Translations under genes and position numbers: made by a program
Part shown: piece by piece, positions 25,557 through 33,566 of the stretch
Numbering within the stretch: the first letter of the stretch is position 1
How the letters are laid out: every line of letters begins with the position of its first letter
From: JBFELU01 sp041572755
GTDB lineage: Bacteria > Actinomycetota > Acidimicrobiia > Spongiisociales > UBA11373
Length of the DNA stretch: 64,000 nt
Direction of reading: 5' to 3'
NCBI GenBank assembly: GCA_041572755.1
Contig: JBFFRY010000011.1
Location: forward strand, 4,026 to 68,025
Notes under the pieces: model-generated
Told to the model about the DNA's origin: nothing
The model's database searches: none
Seen by the model: only the letters and a program-made list of their open reading frames with translations

Positions 25557-26702
25557 GTGCGACGCGTCCTGCCTTCGCAGCGGGACCTGTTCGATATCCC
25601 CGACGGTCTCGCCTATCTCAACTGCGCCTACATGTCGCCGCAGCTCAACGCGGTGCGGGAGGCGGCGCGGCGCGCCGTCGACCTCCAGTCCCATCCCTGG
25701 GAAGTCGGCGTCGACGACTTCTTCGCCCCCTCGGAGCGTCTCCGCGAGTTGTTCGCCTCGCTGATCGGTGGCGACAGCGACGGGGTGGCCCTCATCCCGG
25801 CGGTGTCCTACGGCGTCGGGATCGCGGCGGCCAATCTCCCGGTCGGTGCCGGAAGGACGGTTGTGATGGTGGCCGAGCAGTTCCCGTCCAACGTGTATCC
25901 ATGGCGGGAGTCGGTCCAGCAATCCGGGGGCGACCTGGTAGTGGTGCCGAAGCCGGAACAGGGCGACTGGACGGCGCCGGTGTTGGCCGCCATCGATCGG
26001 CGAACCGCAGTCGTCGCCGTGCCCCAGGTGCACTGGACGGACGGCAGGCGCCTCGATCTCGAGGCGGTGGGCCGGGCGGCGCGGGGCGCCGGCGCCGCGC
26101 TGGTCGTCGATGCGACCCAGTCGCTGGGAGCCGCACCTTTCAACCTCGCTGCGATCCGGCCCGACTTCGTGGTGGCGACCGGCTACAAGTGGTTGCTCGG
26201 TCCCTACAGCCTCGGATACCTGTGGGTGGCCCCCGAGCACCGGCTTGGGAACCCCCTCGAGTTCAACTGGATCACCAGGAAGGACGCCGAGGACTTTGCC
26301 GGCCTCGTCGACTATCGCGACACTTACCAAGATGGGGCGAGGCGGTTCGACGTCGGGGAGCGGAGCAACTTCACCCTGACGCCGATGGGTATCGCCGCTC
26401 TCGAGCAACTGGCTGCCTGGACCCCCGATGCGGTGGCCGCCACGATCGAGCCGCTCACTGGGCGCATCGAAGAGGGCTCCCGGGACCTCGGTCTCGATCC
26501 GGTGCCGGCGGCAAGCCGGGAGAGCCATCTCATGGGCGTGCGCCTTCCCCGGGGGACGCCCGGGGGGCTCGCCGATGCTCTCGCCGCCGCCGACGTGCAT
26601 GTCAGCATTCGGGGTGACTCGGTGCGAATCTCCCCCCACGTCTACAACACCGTCGAGGATGTGGACCGCCTCCTCGAAGTGCTTGCGGCCACCCTCGGCT
26701 GA
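25557..26702 (+). CDS. Class V aminotransferase (PLP-dependent)
   Basis: A 381-residue fold-type I PLP enzyme. The N-terminal D-G-L-A-Y-L-N-C-A-Y-M-S-P resembles cysteine-desulfurase-like proteins. PLP contacts include V-V-D-A-T-Q-S-L-G near 183-191, and the Schiff-base lysine lies in A-T-G-Y-K-W-L-L-G. No conserved catalytic cysteine of true desulfurases is evident in the usual loop, so kynureninase-like, lyase or transaminase activity is open. The GTG start sits ten bases after the bS22-like stop. Confidence 0.85.
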   Translation: MRRVLPSQRDLFDIPDGLAYLNCAYMSPQLNAVREAARRAVDLQSHPWEVGVDDFFAPSERLRELFASLIGGDSDGVALIPAVSYGVGIAAANLPVGAGRTVVMVAEQFPSNVYPWRESVQQSGGDLVVVPKPEQGDWTAPVLAAIDRRTAVVAVPQVHWTDGRRLDLEAVGRAARGAGAALVVDATQSLGAAPFNLAAIRPDFVVATGYKWLLGPYSLGYLWVAPEHRLGNPLEFNWITRKDAEDFAGLVDYRDTYQDGARRFDVGERSNFTLTPMGIAALEQLAAWTPDAVAATIEPLTGRIEEGSRDLGLDPVPAASRESHLMGVRLPRGTPGGLADALAAADVHVSIRGDSVRISPHVYNTVEDVDRLLEVLAATLG

Positions 26703-26747
26703 GCGATCCGGGCCGTAGGCTCCGAGCGACGAGCCGGGGAGGCCATC

Positions 26748-27497
26748 GTGGCGGTGCATTACGAGAGGATCGGATCGACGGCGGTGGTGACCATTGCCCG
26801 CCCGGAGCGGCGCAATGCCATCGATGCCGAAACGGCCATGCGACTGGCCGAGGCATTTGAGCGGTTCGACGCCGACGACGAGGCTTCCGTTGCCATCCTC
26901 ACCGGATCGGGTGGGACCTTCTGTGCCGGGGCCGACCTCAAGTCGTTCGATCTGGTGGAGGGCCCCGGGGGATGGCTGGGTATCGGCCGGACCACGGTCT
27001 CCAAGCCGACGATTGCCGCCGTCGCCGGGTACTGCGTCGCCGGGGGTCTCGAGTTGGCCCTGTGGTGTGACCTCCGCGTGGCGGGTGAGGACGCCGTCTT
27101 CGGTTGCTTCGAACGGCGGTTCGGGGTTCCTCTCGCCGACGGGGGCACCCAGCGGCTCCCCCGCATCGTCGGCCTGTCTCGGGCGCTCGACATGATCCTG
27201 ACCGGCCGGCCGGTCTCGGCCGCAGAGGCTCACCGGATCGGACTGATCGATCGCCTCGTCGCTCCGGATCGGGAACTCGACGAGGCGCTCGAACTCGCCG
27301 AGGTGGTCGCCGCCTTCCCTCAGGAGACGGTGCGGTCGGACCGGGCGGCGGTCTACGACGGCATCGGCGTGCCGCTCGCCGAGGGCCTGGAGATCGAGGC
27401 GGCCCGGGGACGAACGGTGGTGCAGGTGGCCGCCGAGGGGGCGTCCCGCTTTGCGGCGGGTGAAGGGCGCGGTGGGGAGGGGTTCCACGGCCGCTAA
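26748..27497 (+). CDS. Enoyl-CoA hydratase/isomerase family protein
   Basis: A 249-residue crotonase-fold enzyme. The first oxyanion-hole segment is F-C-A-G-A-D-L-K-S-F near residue 63 and the second is V-A-G-Y-C-V-A-G-G-L-E-L-A near 91. At the positions of the two hydratase glutamates, F-G-V-P-L-A-D-G-G-T-Q-R-L offers no Glu at the second, so simple hydration is uncertain and another crotonase reaction is possible. The GTG start at 26748 gives A-V-H-Y-E-R. The gene is convergent with the PAC2 gene, with a four-base overlap. Confidence 0.87.
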   Translation: MAVHYERIGSTAVVTIARPERRNAIDAETAMRLAEAFERFDADDEASVAILTGSGGTFCAGADLKSFDLVEGPGGWLGIGRTTVSKPTIAAVAGYCVAGGLELALWCDLRVAGEDAVFGCFERRFGVPLADGGTQRLPRIVGLSRALDMILTGRPVSAAEAHRIGLIDRLVAPDRELDEALELAEVVAAFPQETVRSDRAAVYDGIGVPLAEGLEIEAARGRTVVQVAAEGASRFAAGEGRGGEGFHGR

Positions 27498-28339
27498 CGA
27501 TCGCGGAGCCACTCCTCGATCTCGGAGATGAGCTGACCGCCTGAAGGATCGATGGCGGGGTCGGGCGTCTCGACACCCTCTTCGAGGCGCCGCACGTAGT
27601 CGGCGAACTCTTCACTCCGATTCATGGCCTCGTCGACCCGCGTCCCGAACTCGTCGGCGACTTTGGTGAGTTCGGCGGTGTCCACATCGATGTCCAGGAT
27701 GGCCGAGGCCTTGTCGACCAACGCCAGCATGGCCCTGGGATTGGGATTGGCGGCCAGGTAGTGGGGGGTGGCCGCCCACAGGCTGACGGCCGGGATGCCC
27801 ATCTCGCGGCACGCCTCCAGCATCACTCCCACGATCCCCGTCGGGCCCTCGTAGTGGGAGGTGGGGAGTTGGTAGCGCTCGACCAGTTCGGGATCGGTGG
27901 CCACGCCGATGATGGGCACCGGCAGCGTGTGCGGCACCTGTCCGATGAACGCCCCCAACGTGACGACCATGTCGACGTCGGTCTCCGAGAGGACCTGGGC
28001 GATCAGCCTGCTGTAGGTCTTCCACCTGAGGTTGGGCTCGTGGCCGGTGACGACCACGACGTCGTCGGTTCCGGCCGGCATCTCGATGGCATAGAACCGT
28101 GTGTCCGGCCAGGTGAGGCGGCGGGTCCCTCCCTCGTCGACCTCGACGGTGGGTCGCGTTGCCTGGAAATCGAAGAAGTCCTCGGGCTCGATGAGTGCGA
28201 AGGGACTGGGGTCGTGCTGGCCGATCACATAGGCGGCCGCCCCGGAGGCCGCATCACAGGCATCGTTCCATCCCTCGAACGCGAGGATCGCCCGAGGAGC
28301 ATGGAGGCCTGGGCGTTCGAGGCGTCGTACCGGGTCCAT
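27494..28339 (-). CDS. PAC2-family protein
   Basis: A 281-residue member of the PAC2 (proteasome assembly chaperone-like) family. Features are the N-terminal A-I-L-A-F-E-G-W-N-D-A-C-D-A-A, the D-F-F-D-F-Q-A-T-R-P segment, G-H-E-P-N-L-R-W, and the I-G-V-A-T-D and S-L-W-A-A-T-P-H-Y stretches. Such proteins occur throughout actinobacteria. A chaperone role is known for the eukaryotic relatives only. The C-terminus is a charged coiled segment. No proteasome gene is in the window. Confidence 0.88.
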   Translation of the reverse strand: MDPVRRLERPGLHAPRAILAFEGWNDACDAASGAAAYVIGQHDPSPFALIEPEDFFDFQATRPTVEVDEGGTRRLTWPDTRFYAIEMPAGTDDVVVVTGHEPNLRWKTYSRLIAQVLSETDVDMVVTLGAFIGQVPHTLPVPIIGVATDPELVERYQLPTSHYEGPTGIVGVMLEACREMGIPAVSLWAATPHYLAANPNPRAMLALVDKASAILDIDVDTAELTKVADEFGTRVDEAMNRSEEFADYVRRLEEGVETPDPAIDPSGGQLISEIEEWLRDR

Positions 28340-28581
28340 GCATGGCAGGGTAGTGGGGCGGCCTCGTCACGTTTTGGGGCGGAAGCGACCGAATCGGGCC
28401 GACTTGTGGGGCCGATGTGATGATGACCGGGTCGCGTTCCCGAGAAACGGGGGAGGGCAGACCTCGGGTGGGGCCGACGTCACCGGCCGCTGGGCGGGTG
28501 CCGGCGCACGTGGGCCTCGTGGTGGGTATCCGGGTTGACGCCCGAGGCGATCGCGATCTCGTCGCCCGATCGCTTCTCTCG

Positions 28582-29982
28582 CTAGCCGGCCAGCAACGGC
28601 GGCTCGATCCGGAGGTTCGGATCGTTGGGGTGTCCAATGATCAGGTCGTTGTAGACCGTCGCCGGCACGCCGGGGTGAACGTCGGCCGAGGGGATGCCGA
28701 ACGAAAGCATGGCAGTGGGCAGGTCGGTCTCCCGTTCGGTGTGGAGCTCCACGAGCCATCCGCCGTCGGCGGCCACTGCGATCTCGTAGCGAGTGAACAG
28801 GCCCGCTTCCTCGGGGAGGTATCCGAGCGACCCGAGCGCCTCGGTGTCGTCGGCGAGGTCGACGACGAGTGCGTCGATGCCGCGGATCACCTCGGGCTCC
28901 CCACCCGAAGTGGGGAGACGGTGGAACCGGGTCATCTCCCAGAAGAGTGGGTGACCCGGGCAGGAGGCCAGGGCACTCAATGCCGCCGGGTCGCGCAGCG
29001 GCGTCTCGGTGAAACCGGAACGGCCGCCGATCCACACCGTGGTGCCGGCCGCCACGACCGACGACACGGTGGGCTCCGAGCCCGGCACCACGGACTCGAT
29101 GCTGCATTCGGCCCGGTCGGGAGCGACGAAGACGCCCTGAACCTTGATCTCGAACGATCCTTCGGCGGCCTCCAGGCCGTAGCGGTACTCGAAGGTGAAC
29201 GACTCCAACACCGAGGTCGGCGGGTCGGCGAGGTCGAGGAGGCCGGGATCTCGGCCGGCCAGCGTTCCCGAGACGGCGCCGGTGAGCCGTCTGCCGACGA
29301 GTTCGTCGAGGTCGTCGATCGCATCCGCTGCCCCTTCACCGGAAGCCCACACCCAGGCCACGATCCGGTCGGCCCGGATCGCCACGGCGGCGCCGGGAAG
29401 GGATCGCTCGTCGTCCTCGGCGAGTCGGATCGTGGTGATGTAGTCCGTTCGAACCGCTTCGTCTCCGAGCCCCTCGATCGGGGAAGACGAGAAGTCGCTG
29501 AGCCCGACGGAACCCGTGCTCTCATCGCTGCTCCTCGCGAGGTCGTCGACCCAATCAGCGATGTATCCCGAGGCTCCCTCGGCGGTGGCGAACTCGACGG
29601 CCTCGGTGGCGATCGAGAGGTGTTCGACGCCGCCGTAGGCGGTGGTCAGGTCGGCGAGGAAGCCGTACCTGATGATGTCGTCGGCCTCGTCCTCGGGGTC
29701 CAGGGCGTGGGCGAGATCGGCCCCCGCGGGGCGATAGCCGCTCTCGATCGCATCGAAGGGAAGGTCGGTGTAGGGCTCGGGCAGCTCGCCCGGAAAGAGC
29801 ACGATGGCGGCCAGCAGCGATGGGCGCGGTGCCGGCAGTCCGGTGGCCGGTACCGGATCCGGCGGGGTCCCGGCGATCGTCGTGTTCGGTGTGACCGTGG
29901 TGCTGGTAGGGCTGGTCCCGCCCCCGGAGCAGGCGGCCGCCAAGACCGCCAGTGCCACACCGATCGCGGCCGGCCGCTTCAC
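28582..29982 (-). CDS. Lipoprotein of unknown function
   Basis: A 466-residue secreted protein. The signal peptide ends A-V-L-A-A-A-C with a lipobox cysteine at about residue 19, followed by a Thr/Pro linker to about 50. The rest is an acidic soluble domain with no transmembrane segment, two similar-sized halves, and few cysteines (C-S-I-E near 310 and S-C-P-G near 355). I do not recognise the family. The GTG start overlaps the stop of the upstream tandem acetyltransferase gene, so they form an operon. The 242 bases between its stop and the PAC2 gene hold no credible gene. Confidence 0.7.
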   Translation of the reverse strand: MKRPAAIGVALAVLAAACSGGGTSPTSTTVTPNTTIAGTPPDPVPATGLPAPRPSLLAAIVLFPGELPEPYTDLPFDAIESGYRPAGADLAHALDPEDEADDIIRYGFLADLTTAYGGVEHLSIATEAVEFATAEGASGYIADWVDDLARSSDESTGSVGLSDFSSSPIEGLGDEAVRTDYITTIRLAEDDERSLPGAAVAIRADRIVAWVWASGEGAADAIDDLDELVGRRLTGAVSGTLAGRDPGLLDLADPPTSVLESFTFEYRYGLEAAEGSFEIKVQGVFVAPDRAECSIESVVPGSEPTVSSVVAAGTTVWIGGRSGFTETPLRDPAALSALASCPGHPLFWEMTRFHRLPTSGGEPEVIRGIDALVVDLADDTEALGSLGYLPEEAGLFTRYEIAVAADGGWLVELHTERETDLPTAMLSFGIPSADVHPGVPATVYNDLIIGHPNDPNLRIEPPLLAG

Positions 29983-30938
29983 AGCAACTCCTTCAGATAC
30001 GTCACCGACCGCTTCGTCGTAGCGAATCCGAGCCGGCGGTACATCGACGGGGCGTCCCAGCCGCTCTCTTCATCGACGCCCAGCCGGGCTTTGGCGAGCC
30101 CGGCCTGCGCCCCCGCCTTCAGGCTTCGGAGGAGGAGCGCCGAAGCGAGACCGCGACGCCGCCACGAAGGCACGACGGCGACCCTGTCGATCCACAGGCA
30201 CCCGGGATCGTCCTCAGCGTCCACGGATGCCAACACCATGGCCACCACCGCACCGCCGGCAAGCGCCAGGAAGGAGAGCTCACGACGGATCGTGTCGTCG
30301 TCGACGACCATCGACCTCCAGGTGTCGGCGTCCATGGGCAGACTGCCCCAGTGGTCGGCGAAGGAGAGGTTCGAAGCCGTCCGAGCCTTCTCGTCGAGAT
30401 CGGGACCCCAGGTGGTGACCGTCGTCTCGGCAGGAACGGATCGGTCGGGGATCTCCTCTGCGAGGGAACGCTCCATTTCGACGAAGGTGCGGGCGGCGCG
30501 GAAGCCGGCTTCCTCGATGGCATGGCGTCGCCGGCTCCGGTGCTCCTCGGCGCTGATCCGGATGACTCGGGGACCCTCGGCACCCGCCAGCTGGTGACGG
30601 GCCCGTGCCTCCGCCCACTGCAGCAGGAACGAATCGAGGTCGAGGTGATCTGGGCGGGGATCGAACCACAGGATCGCTCGGGCCCCCGCCGGGGTGACCT
30701 GGACCCACGACCCGGTGACGGCGATCGCCCGGCCGTCACTGTCGATCGCCACCAGGGTGTCGTCCTCGAGTCGGTGTTGGCCCAGCCACCACTCCCAGAA
30801 TTCCGGGCCGCCCACGAACTCGAGCCCCTCCGTTTCGTCGATGGCGGCGGCGAGTCGTGCCAGATCGGCGGCATCACTCACTCGGGCCGGCCGCCAGATC
30901 ACTCCGGGGATCGTTGGGGGTGCAAGCGTGGCTGTCAT
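29979..30938 (-). CDS. Tandem GNAT acetyltransferase (mycothiol synthase-like)
   Basis: A 319-residue protein with two GNAT domains, about 10-150 and 170-319. The second is the better conserved, with the acetyl-CoA loop V-P-S-W-R-R-R-G-L-A-S-A-L-L near residue 262 and Y-R-R-L-G-F near the C-terminus. The architecture and size match MshD, which acetylates the cysteinyl amine in mycothiol synthesis, but other tandem GNATs share it. The ATG at 30938 is chosen; the frame extends well upstream without similarity. Confidence 0.78.
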   Translation of the reverse strand: MTATLAPPTIPGVIWRPARVSDAADLARLAAAIDETEGLEFVGGPEFWEWWLGQHRLEDDTLVAIDSDGRAIAVTGSWVQVTPAGARAILWFDPRPDHLDLDSFLLQWAEARARHQLAGAEGPRVIRISAEEHRSRRRHAIEEAGFRAARTFVEMERSLAEEIPDRSVPAETTVTTWGPDLDEKARTASNLSFADHWGSLPMDADTWRSMVVDDDTIRRELSFLALAGGAVVAMVLASVDAEDDPGCLWIDRVAVVPSWRRRGLASALLLRSLKAGAQAGLAKARLGVDEESGWDAPSMYRRLGFATTKRSVTYLKELL

Positions 30939-30958
30939 GGGCGGTCGGTAGGGTACCC

Positions 30959-31222
30959 ATGGTGAGGGTGCGCACCATTGCCAAGACGGTGTTCCTCGTG
31001 CTCCTGGGTCTCGGCATCCCGGTGGCACTCGGTTACGGGCTCGCCTACTTGGTCCTGGGGGCCGGTTGGGCCAAGCTCGGCGGTGCCGCCTTGATCGCGG
31101 TGGCGGGCAGGGCCGCGGTGCTGGCCCTCGATCTCGCCTGGGGCAGGAACCCGCAGTTCTCAGACCGGCCGTGGGATCGGCCCTGGGAGCGAGAGCACCC
31201 CTCGGGGCGACCCTCCGGCTAG
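30959..31222 (+). CDS. Small membrane protein, unknown function
   Basis: An 87-residue protein. A short basic N-terminus (M-V-R-V-R-T-I-A-K) leads into two adjacent hydrophobic segments, about 10-32 and 38-60, followed by a Trp/Arg/Pro-rich cytoplasmic tail with repeated D-R-P-W-D-R-P-W. The family is not recognised. It is divergent from the tandem GNAT gene, with 20 bases between starts, and its 3' end abuts the decayed copA remnant. Confidence 0.6.
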   Translation: MVRVRTIAKTVFLVLLGLGIPVALGYGLAYLVLGAGWAKLGGAALIAVAGRAAVLALDLAWGRNPQFSDRPWDRPWEREHPSGRPSG

Positions 31223-31487
31223 GACCCAGCGGCGGAGCCTCAGGGAATTGGCGACGACCGACACGCTGGACGGCGCCATCGCCGCAGCGGCGATCATCGG
31301 GTTGAGCACTCCGGCCGCCGCCAGGGGGGCCACCTCGACCCGCGCCCCCCATCCGGCGAAGTCGGCAACGGCCGCGGCGACTCCCTCCTGCTTGGAGAGG
31401 ATCCGTTCGATGAGAAACGCACGGGAGGCGCAGGTCTTGCCGTCGACGTCGGGCGTGATGCGATCGATGCTGATGCGGTCATCGATC
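31223..31487 (-). pseudogene. Gutted copper P-type ATPase (copA remnant)
   Basis: Two ends of a P1B-type copper ATPase joined in frame. The first part resembles an N-terminal heavy-metal-associated domain, but the metal motif is damaged: G-K-T-C-A-S-R-A-F where G-M-T-C-A-S-C is expected. It continues I-E-R-I-L-S-K-Q-E-G-V-A-A-A-V. The second part is the conserved C-terminal end, V-L-N-P-M-I-A-A-A-A-M-A-P-S-S, then S-V-S-V-V-A-N-S-L-R-L-R-R. About 600 residues, including all ATPase motifs, are absent. No proper start codon is in frame, since the copZ stop immediately precedes it. It was the third gene of a csoR-copZ-copA operon. Confidence 0.72.
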
Positions 31488-31697
31488 TCACTGAGCGGGC
31501 ACCTCGTAGCCCTGTGATTCGATGGCCGCCACGATCTGGTCGAGGGTGGCGGGGTCGTCGAAGGACACGGCAACGGTGGCCTGGTCGATGGTCACCTCTG
31601 CCTTGGCGACTCCGGCGACGGCACCGACGGCGCCTTCGATCGACATCTTGCAGTGGTCGCAGTGGATCTCGGGAACGGACAGGGTCAGGTCGGTCAT
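31488..31697 (-). CDS. copZ: Copper chaperone, heavy-metal-associated domain
   Basis: A 69-residue single HMA domain. It has the metal-binding E-I-H-C-D-H-C-K near residues 11-17, then the amphipathic helix and V-A-V-S-F-D-D-P strand of the ferredoxin-like fold. CopZ proteins carry Cu(I) to a CopA ATPase or to the CsoR sensor. AAGGAG precedes the ATG, and the start overlaps the stop of the csoR remnant (ATGA). It is the only intact member of the operon here, so its use is doubtful unless another copA exists. Confidence 0.88.
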   Translation of the reverse strand: MTDLTLSVPEIHCDHCKMSIEGAVGAVAGVAKAEVTIDQATVAVSFDDPATLDQIVAAIESQGYEVPAQ

Positions 31698-31989
31698 GGC
31701 ATGGCTCCTTGGTGGGATGGACCGGTCACGGCGGGGGTGTAGCGCAGGGTCTCCAGCAGTTCGTCGACGATCTCACCGGTACCTGCCTCCTCGACGGCGT
31801 GCATCACGCAGGTTTCCACTTGGTCTTCGAGGAGGGCCCGGTTGACTTTCCCGAGGGACCCCTGGAGGGCGGAGACCTACTGATGTCCGGGCAATACAGT
31901 TCCTCGTCGACCATGGCGATCACGGCGTCGAGGGGGCCCCGGACGGTCTTGAGGCGATTGAGCGTAGAGCGTTTGTGTCCCGGCTGCAC
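31694..31989 (-). pseudogene. csoR: Frameshifted CsoR-family copper repressor
   Basis: The 5' part reads V-Q-P-G-H-K-R-S-T-L-N-R-L-K-T-V-R, continues to E-L-Y-C-P-D-I-S and has the first copper cysteine. The frame then shifts. In another frame the rest continues V-S-A-L-Q-G-S-L-G-K-V-N-R-A-L-L-E-D, then V-E-T-C-V-M-H-A-V-E-E with the H/C copper ligands, and ends overlapping the copZ start. By comparison with the family about four bases are missing after the isoleucine codon near 31880. Every other CsoR feature is preserved, so the damage is recent or is a base error. Confidence 0.75.
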
Positions 31990-32001
31990 GGTCCCTCCTC
32001 T

Positions 32002-32018
32002 CCACCCCCGGGGGGTGG
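32002..32018. promoter_or_regulatory. GC palindrome upstream of csoR (possible CsoR operator 1)
   Basis: An 8-bp perfect inverted repeat around one base, CCACCCCC-g-GGGGGTGG, 13 bases upstream of the csoR GTG. CsoR sites are GC-rich pseudopalindromes of this general kind. It may also cover the ribosome-binding region. Function is inferred from sequence and position only. Confidence 0.45.
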
Positions 32019-32034
32019 CATCGGGGGTCAACGT

Positions 32035-32053
32035 ACCCCACCCGGGGTGGGGT
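32035..32053. promoter_or_regulatory. GC palindrome upstream of csoR (possible CsoR operator 2)
   Basis: A 9-bp perfect inverted repeat around a central base, ACCCCACCC-g-GGGTGGGGT, preceded by GT so that the site reads GTACCCC...GGGGTG. This fits the TACCC...GGGTA style of known CsoR operators better than the first palindrome. It lies between the broken csoR and the divergent amidohydrolase remnant and touches the start of the latter. Confidence 0.55.
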
Positions 32054-32580
32054 GTCAGCAAGGGGTGGAGTTGCGTGGGCATCGCTGCACGTCGACTCTC
32101 ACACTCACGTCCTGGCGCCGGACCGGCTGACGAGCCTGATGCGCTGGACCCATCGCTCGCTCCCGGGCCACGGCGTGCCGATCGACATCCGGCCCCATGA
32201 GATGGGGGCCGATCTGCGGACGCAACGGCGTGATCTGGTGGGCCAACCTCCTCTCCCGGTTCGACCGGGCGAGGCCCCCGGCCTCCACGCCTGGGGACGG
32301 GAGCTAGGTGTGGCTCGGCCTCACCAACGTGGCCGGCAGCCTGCTCCACTTCGAGGCGGATCCCGGGGAGCGGGAGGCTCGGGCCCGGTTGATCAGGTCG
32401 GCGCTCGTGCGGCTCGAGGGAAGGGTGATGATCGGCACGGATCACCCGGCCGGGACCGGGACGATCGAAGAGATCTTCGATCAACCGGCGACCCTCGAGG
32501 TCCCCCAGCAGGCCCGGGAAGCCCTGCTGCCGACCACCGCCGCCCGGTTCCTCGACCGCTATGGGCGGCCCCGGCCCTGA
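32052..32580 (+). pseudogene. Broken amidohydrolase (TIM-barrel) gene
   Basis: Pieces of one amidohydrolase lie in different frames. L-H-V-D-S-H-T-H-V-L-A-P-D, with the H-x-H metal motif, sits near 32085. N-G-V-I-W-W-A-N-L-L-S-R-F-D-R is in a second frame near 32223 and ends in a TAG. From 32308 an open 90-codon piece runs V-W-L-G-L-T-N-V-A-G-S-L-L-H-F, then V-M-I-G-T-D-H-P with the catalytic aspartate, to the natural stop. At under 180 codons in total it is also shorter than the family norm of 250-330. At least two frameshifts plus internal loss make it non-functional. Confidence 0.7.
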
Positions 32581-32612
32581 ATCGGCGACCGATCCCCGCC
32601 TAACCTCGCCGC

Positions 32613-33566
32613 ATGGAGATCCAACCCGATGTGATCGCCGCCGTCGGTGGCACCCCTCTGGTGCGACTGGAACGCCTCCATCCTCCCGGCAACCTGGTGG
32701 CCAAGCTCGAGTTCCTCAACCCCGGGGGATCGATCAAGGATCGGATCGCCCTGGGGATGATCGAACGGGCGGAGCGGGAGGGACTGCTCGAACCCGGGGG
32801 GACCATCGTCGAGCCGACGAGCGGCAACACCGGCGTCGGACTGGCCATGGTGGCCGCCCTGAAGGGATACCGCCTGGTGGCGGTGATGGCCGACAAGCAG
32901 AGCAAGGAAAAGCAGGACCTGCTGCTGGCCTACGGGGCCGAGGTGGTGGTATGCCCCACCGACGTCGAGCCCGACGACCCCCGGTCCTACTACTCGGTGG
33001 CGGCCGAACTCGGATCGCAGCCCGGCGCCTTTCGGCCCGACCAGTATTCGAATCCCGCCAACCCGGAGGCGCACCGGCTCACCACCGGGCCGGAGATCTG
33101 GCATCAGACGGACGGCCAGATCGGGGTGCTGGCCGCCGGTGTCGGCACGGGAGGGACGATCACCGGCACGGCGTCGTATCTCAAGCAGCGGAACCGGGAG
33201 GTGTGGGTCGTCGGCGTCGACCCGGTCGGATCGATCTTCACCGCACCCTCGGACGACGACGTCCACCCGTATCTCACGGAAGGCGTCGGTGAGGATTTCT
33301 GGCCGGAGACCTTCGATCCCGACGTGGTCGACGAGTATGAGAGGGTCACGGACGCCGAGGCCTTCTCCATGACCCGGCGCCTCGTGCGCGAGGAGGGGAT
33401 GCTGGTCGGGGGATCGGGCGGAATGGCGGTGGAGGGGGCGCGGCGGGTCGCCCGGCGCCGACCCGACGATCTGGTGGTGGTGATCGTGCCCGATTCGGGC
33501 CGCAATTATCTGTCCAAGGTCTTCGATGACGACTGGATGAGCTCGCACGGCTTCGAGGAGGCATGA
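32613..33566 (+). CDS. Cystathionine beta-synthase / cysteine synthase family protein
   Basis: A 317-residue fold-type II PLP enzyme. The internal-aldimine lysine lies in P-G-G-S-I-K-D-R near residue 39, the substrate loop P-T-S-G-N-T-G near 69 and the phosphate-binding G-V-G-T-G-G-T-I near 172. M-A-D-K-Q-S-K-E-K-Q and D-Q-Y-S-N-P-A-N-P are typical of the cystathionine beta-synthase branch rather than CysK. The C-terminal CBS pair is absent, as in many bacteria. The immediately following, overlapping cystathionine lyase gene indicates reverse transsulfuration: homocysteine plus serine to cystathionine, then cysteine. Confidence 0.9.
   Translation: MEIQPDVIAAVGGTPLVRLERLHPPGNLVAKLEFLNPGGSIKDRIALGMIERAEREGLLEPGGTIVEPTSGNTGVGLAMVAALKGYRLVAVMADKQSKEKQDLLLAYGAEVVVCPTDVEPDDPRSYYSVAAELGSQPGAFRPDQYSNPANPEAHRLTTGPEIWHQTDGQIGVLAAGVGTGGTITGTASYLKQRNREVWVVGVDPVGSIFTAPSDDDVHPYLTEGVGEDFWPETFDPDVVDEYERVTDAEAFSMTRRLVREEGMLVGGSGGMAVEGARRVARRRPDDLVVVIVPDSGRNYLSKVFDDDWMSSHGFEEA

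Noticed and set aside
25467..27512. 681-codon open frame on the minus strand across the aminotransferase and enoyl-CoA hydratase genes
   Set aside because: Shadow frame caused by high-GC codon bias; Arg/Gly/His-rich with no family motif, while the plus-strand genes have clear signatures.
28479..28581. In-frame continuation after the lipoprotein TAG (about 33 codons to a TGA)
   Set aside because: It looks protein-like (P-D-T-H-H-E-A-H-V) but has no start codon, no match I know and no readthrough signal; probably chance.
28417..30597. 726-codon plus-strand open frame
   Set aside because: Opposite a lipoprotein gene with a clean signal peptide and a tandem GNAT gene; no motifs of its own.
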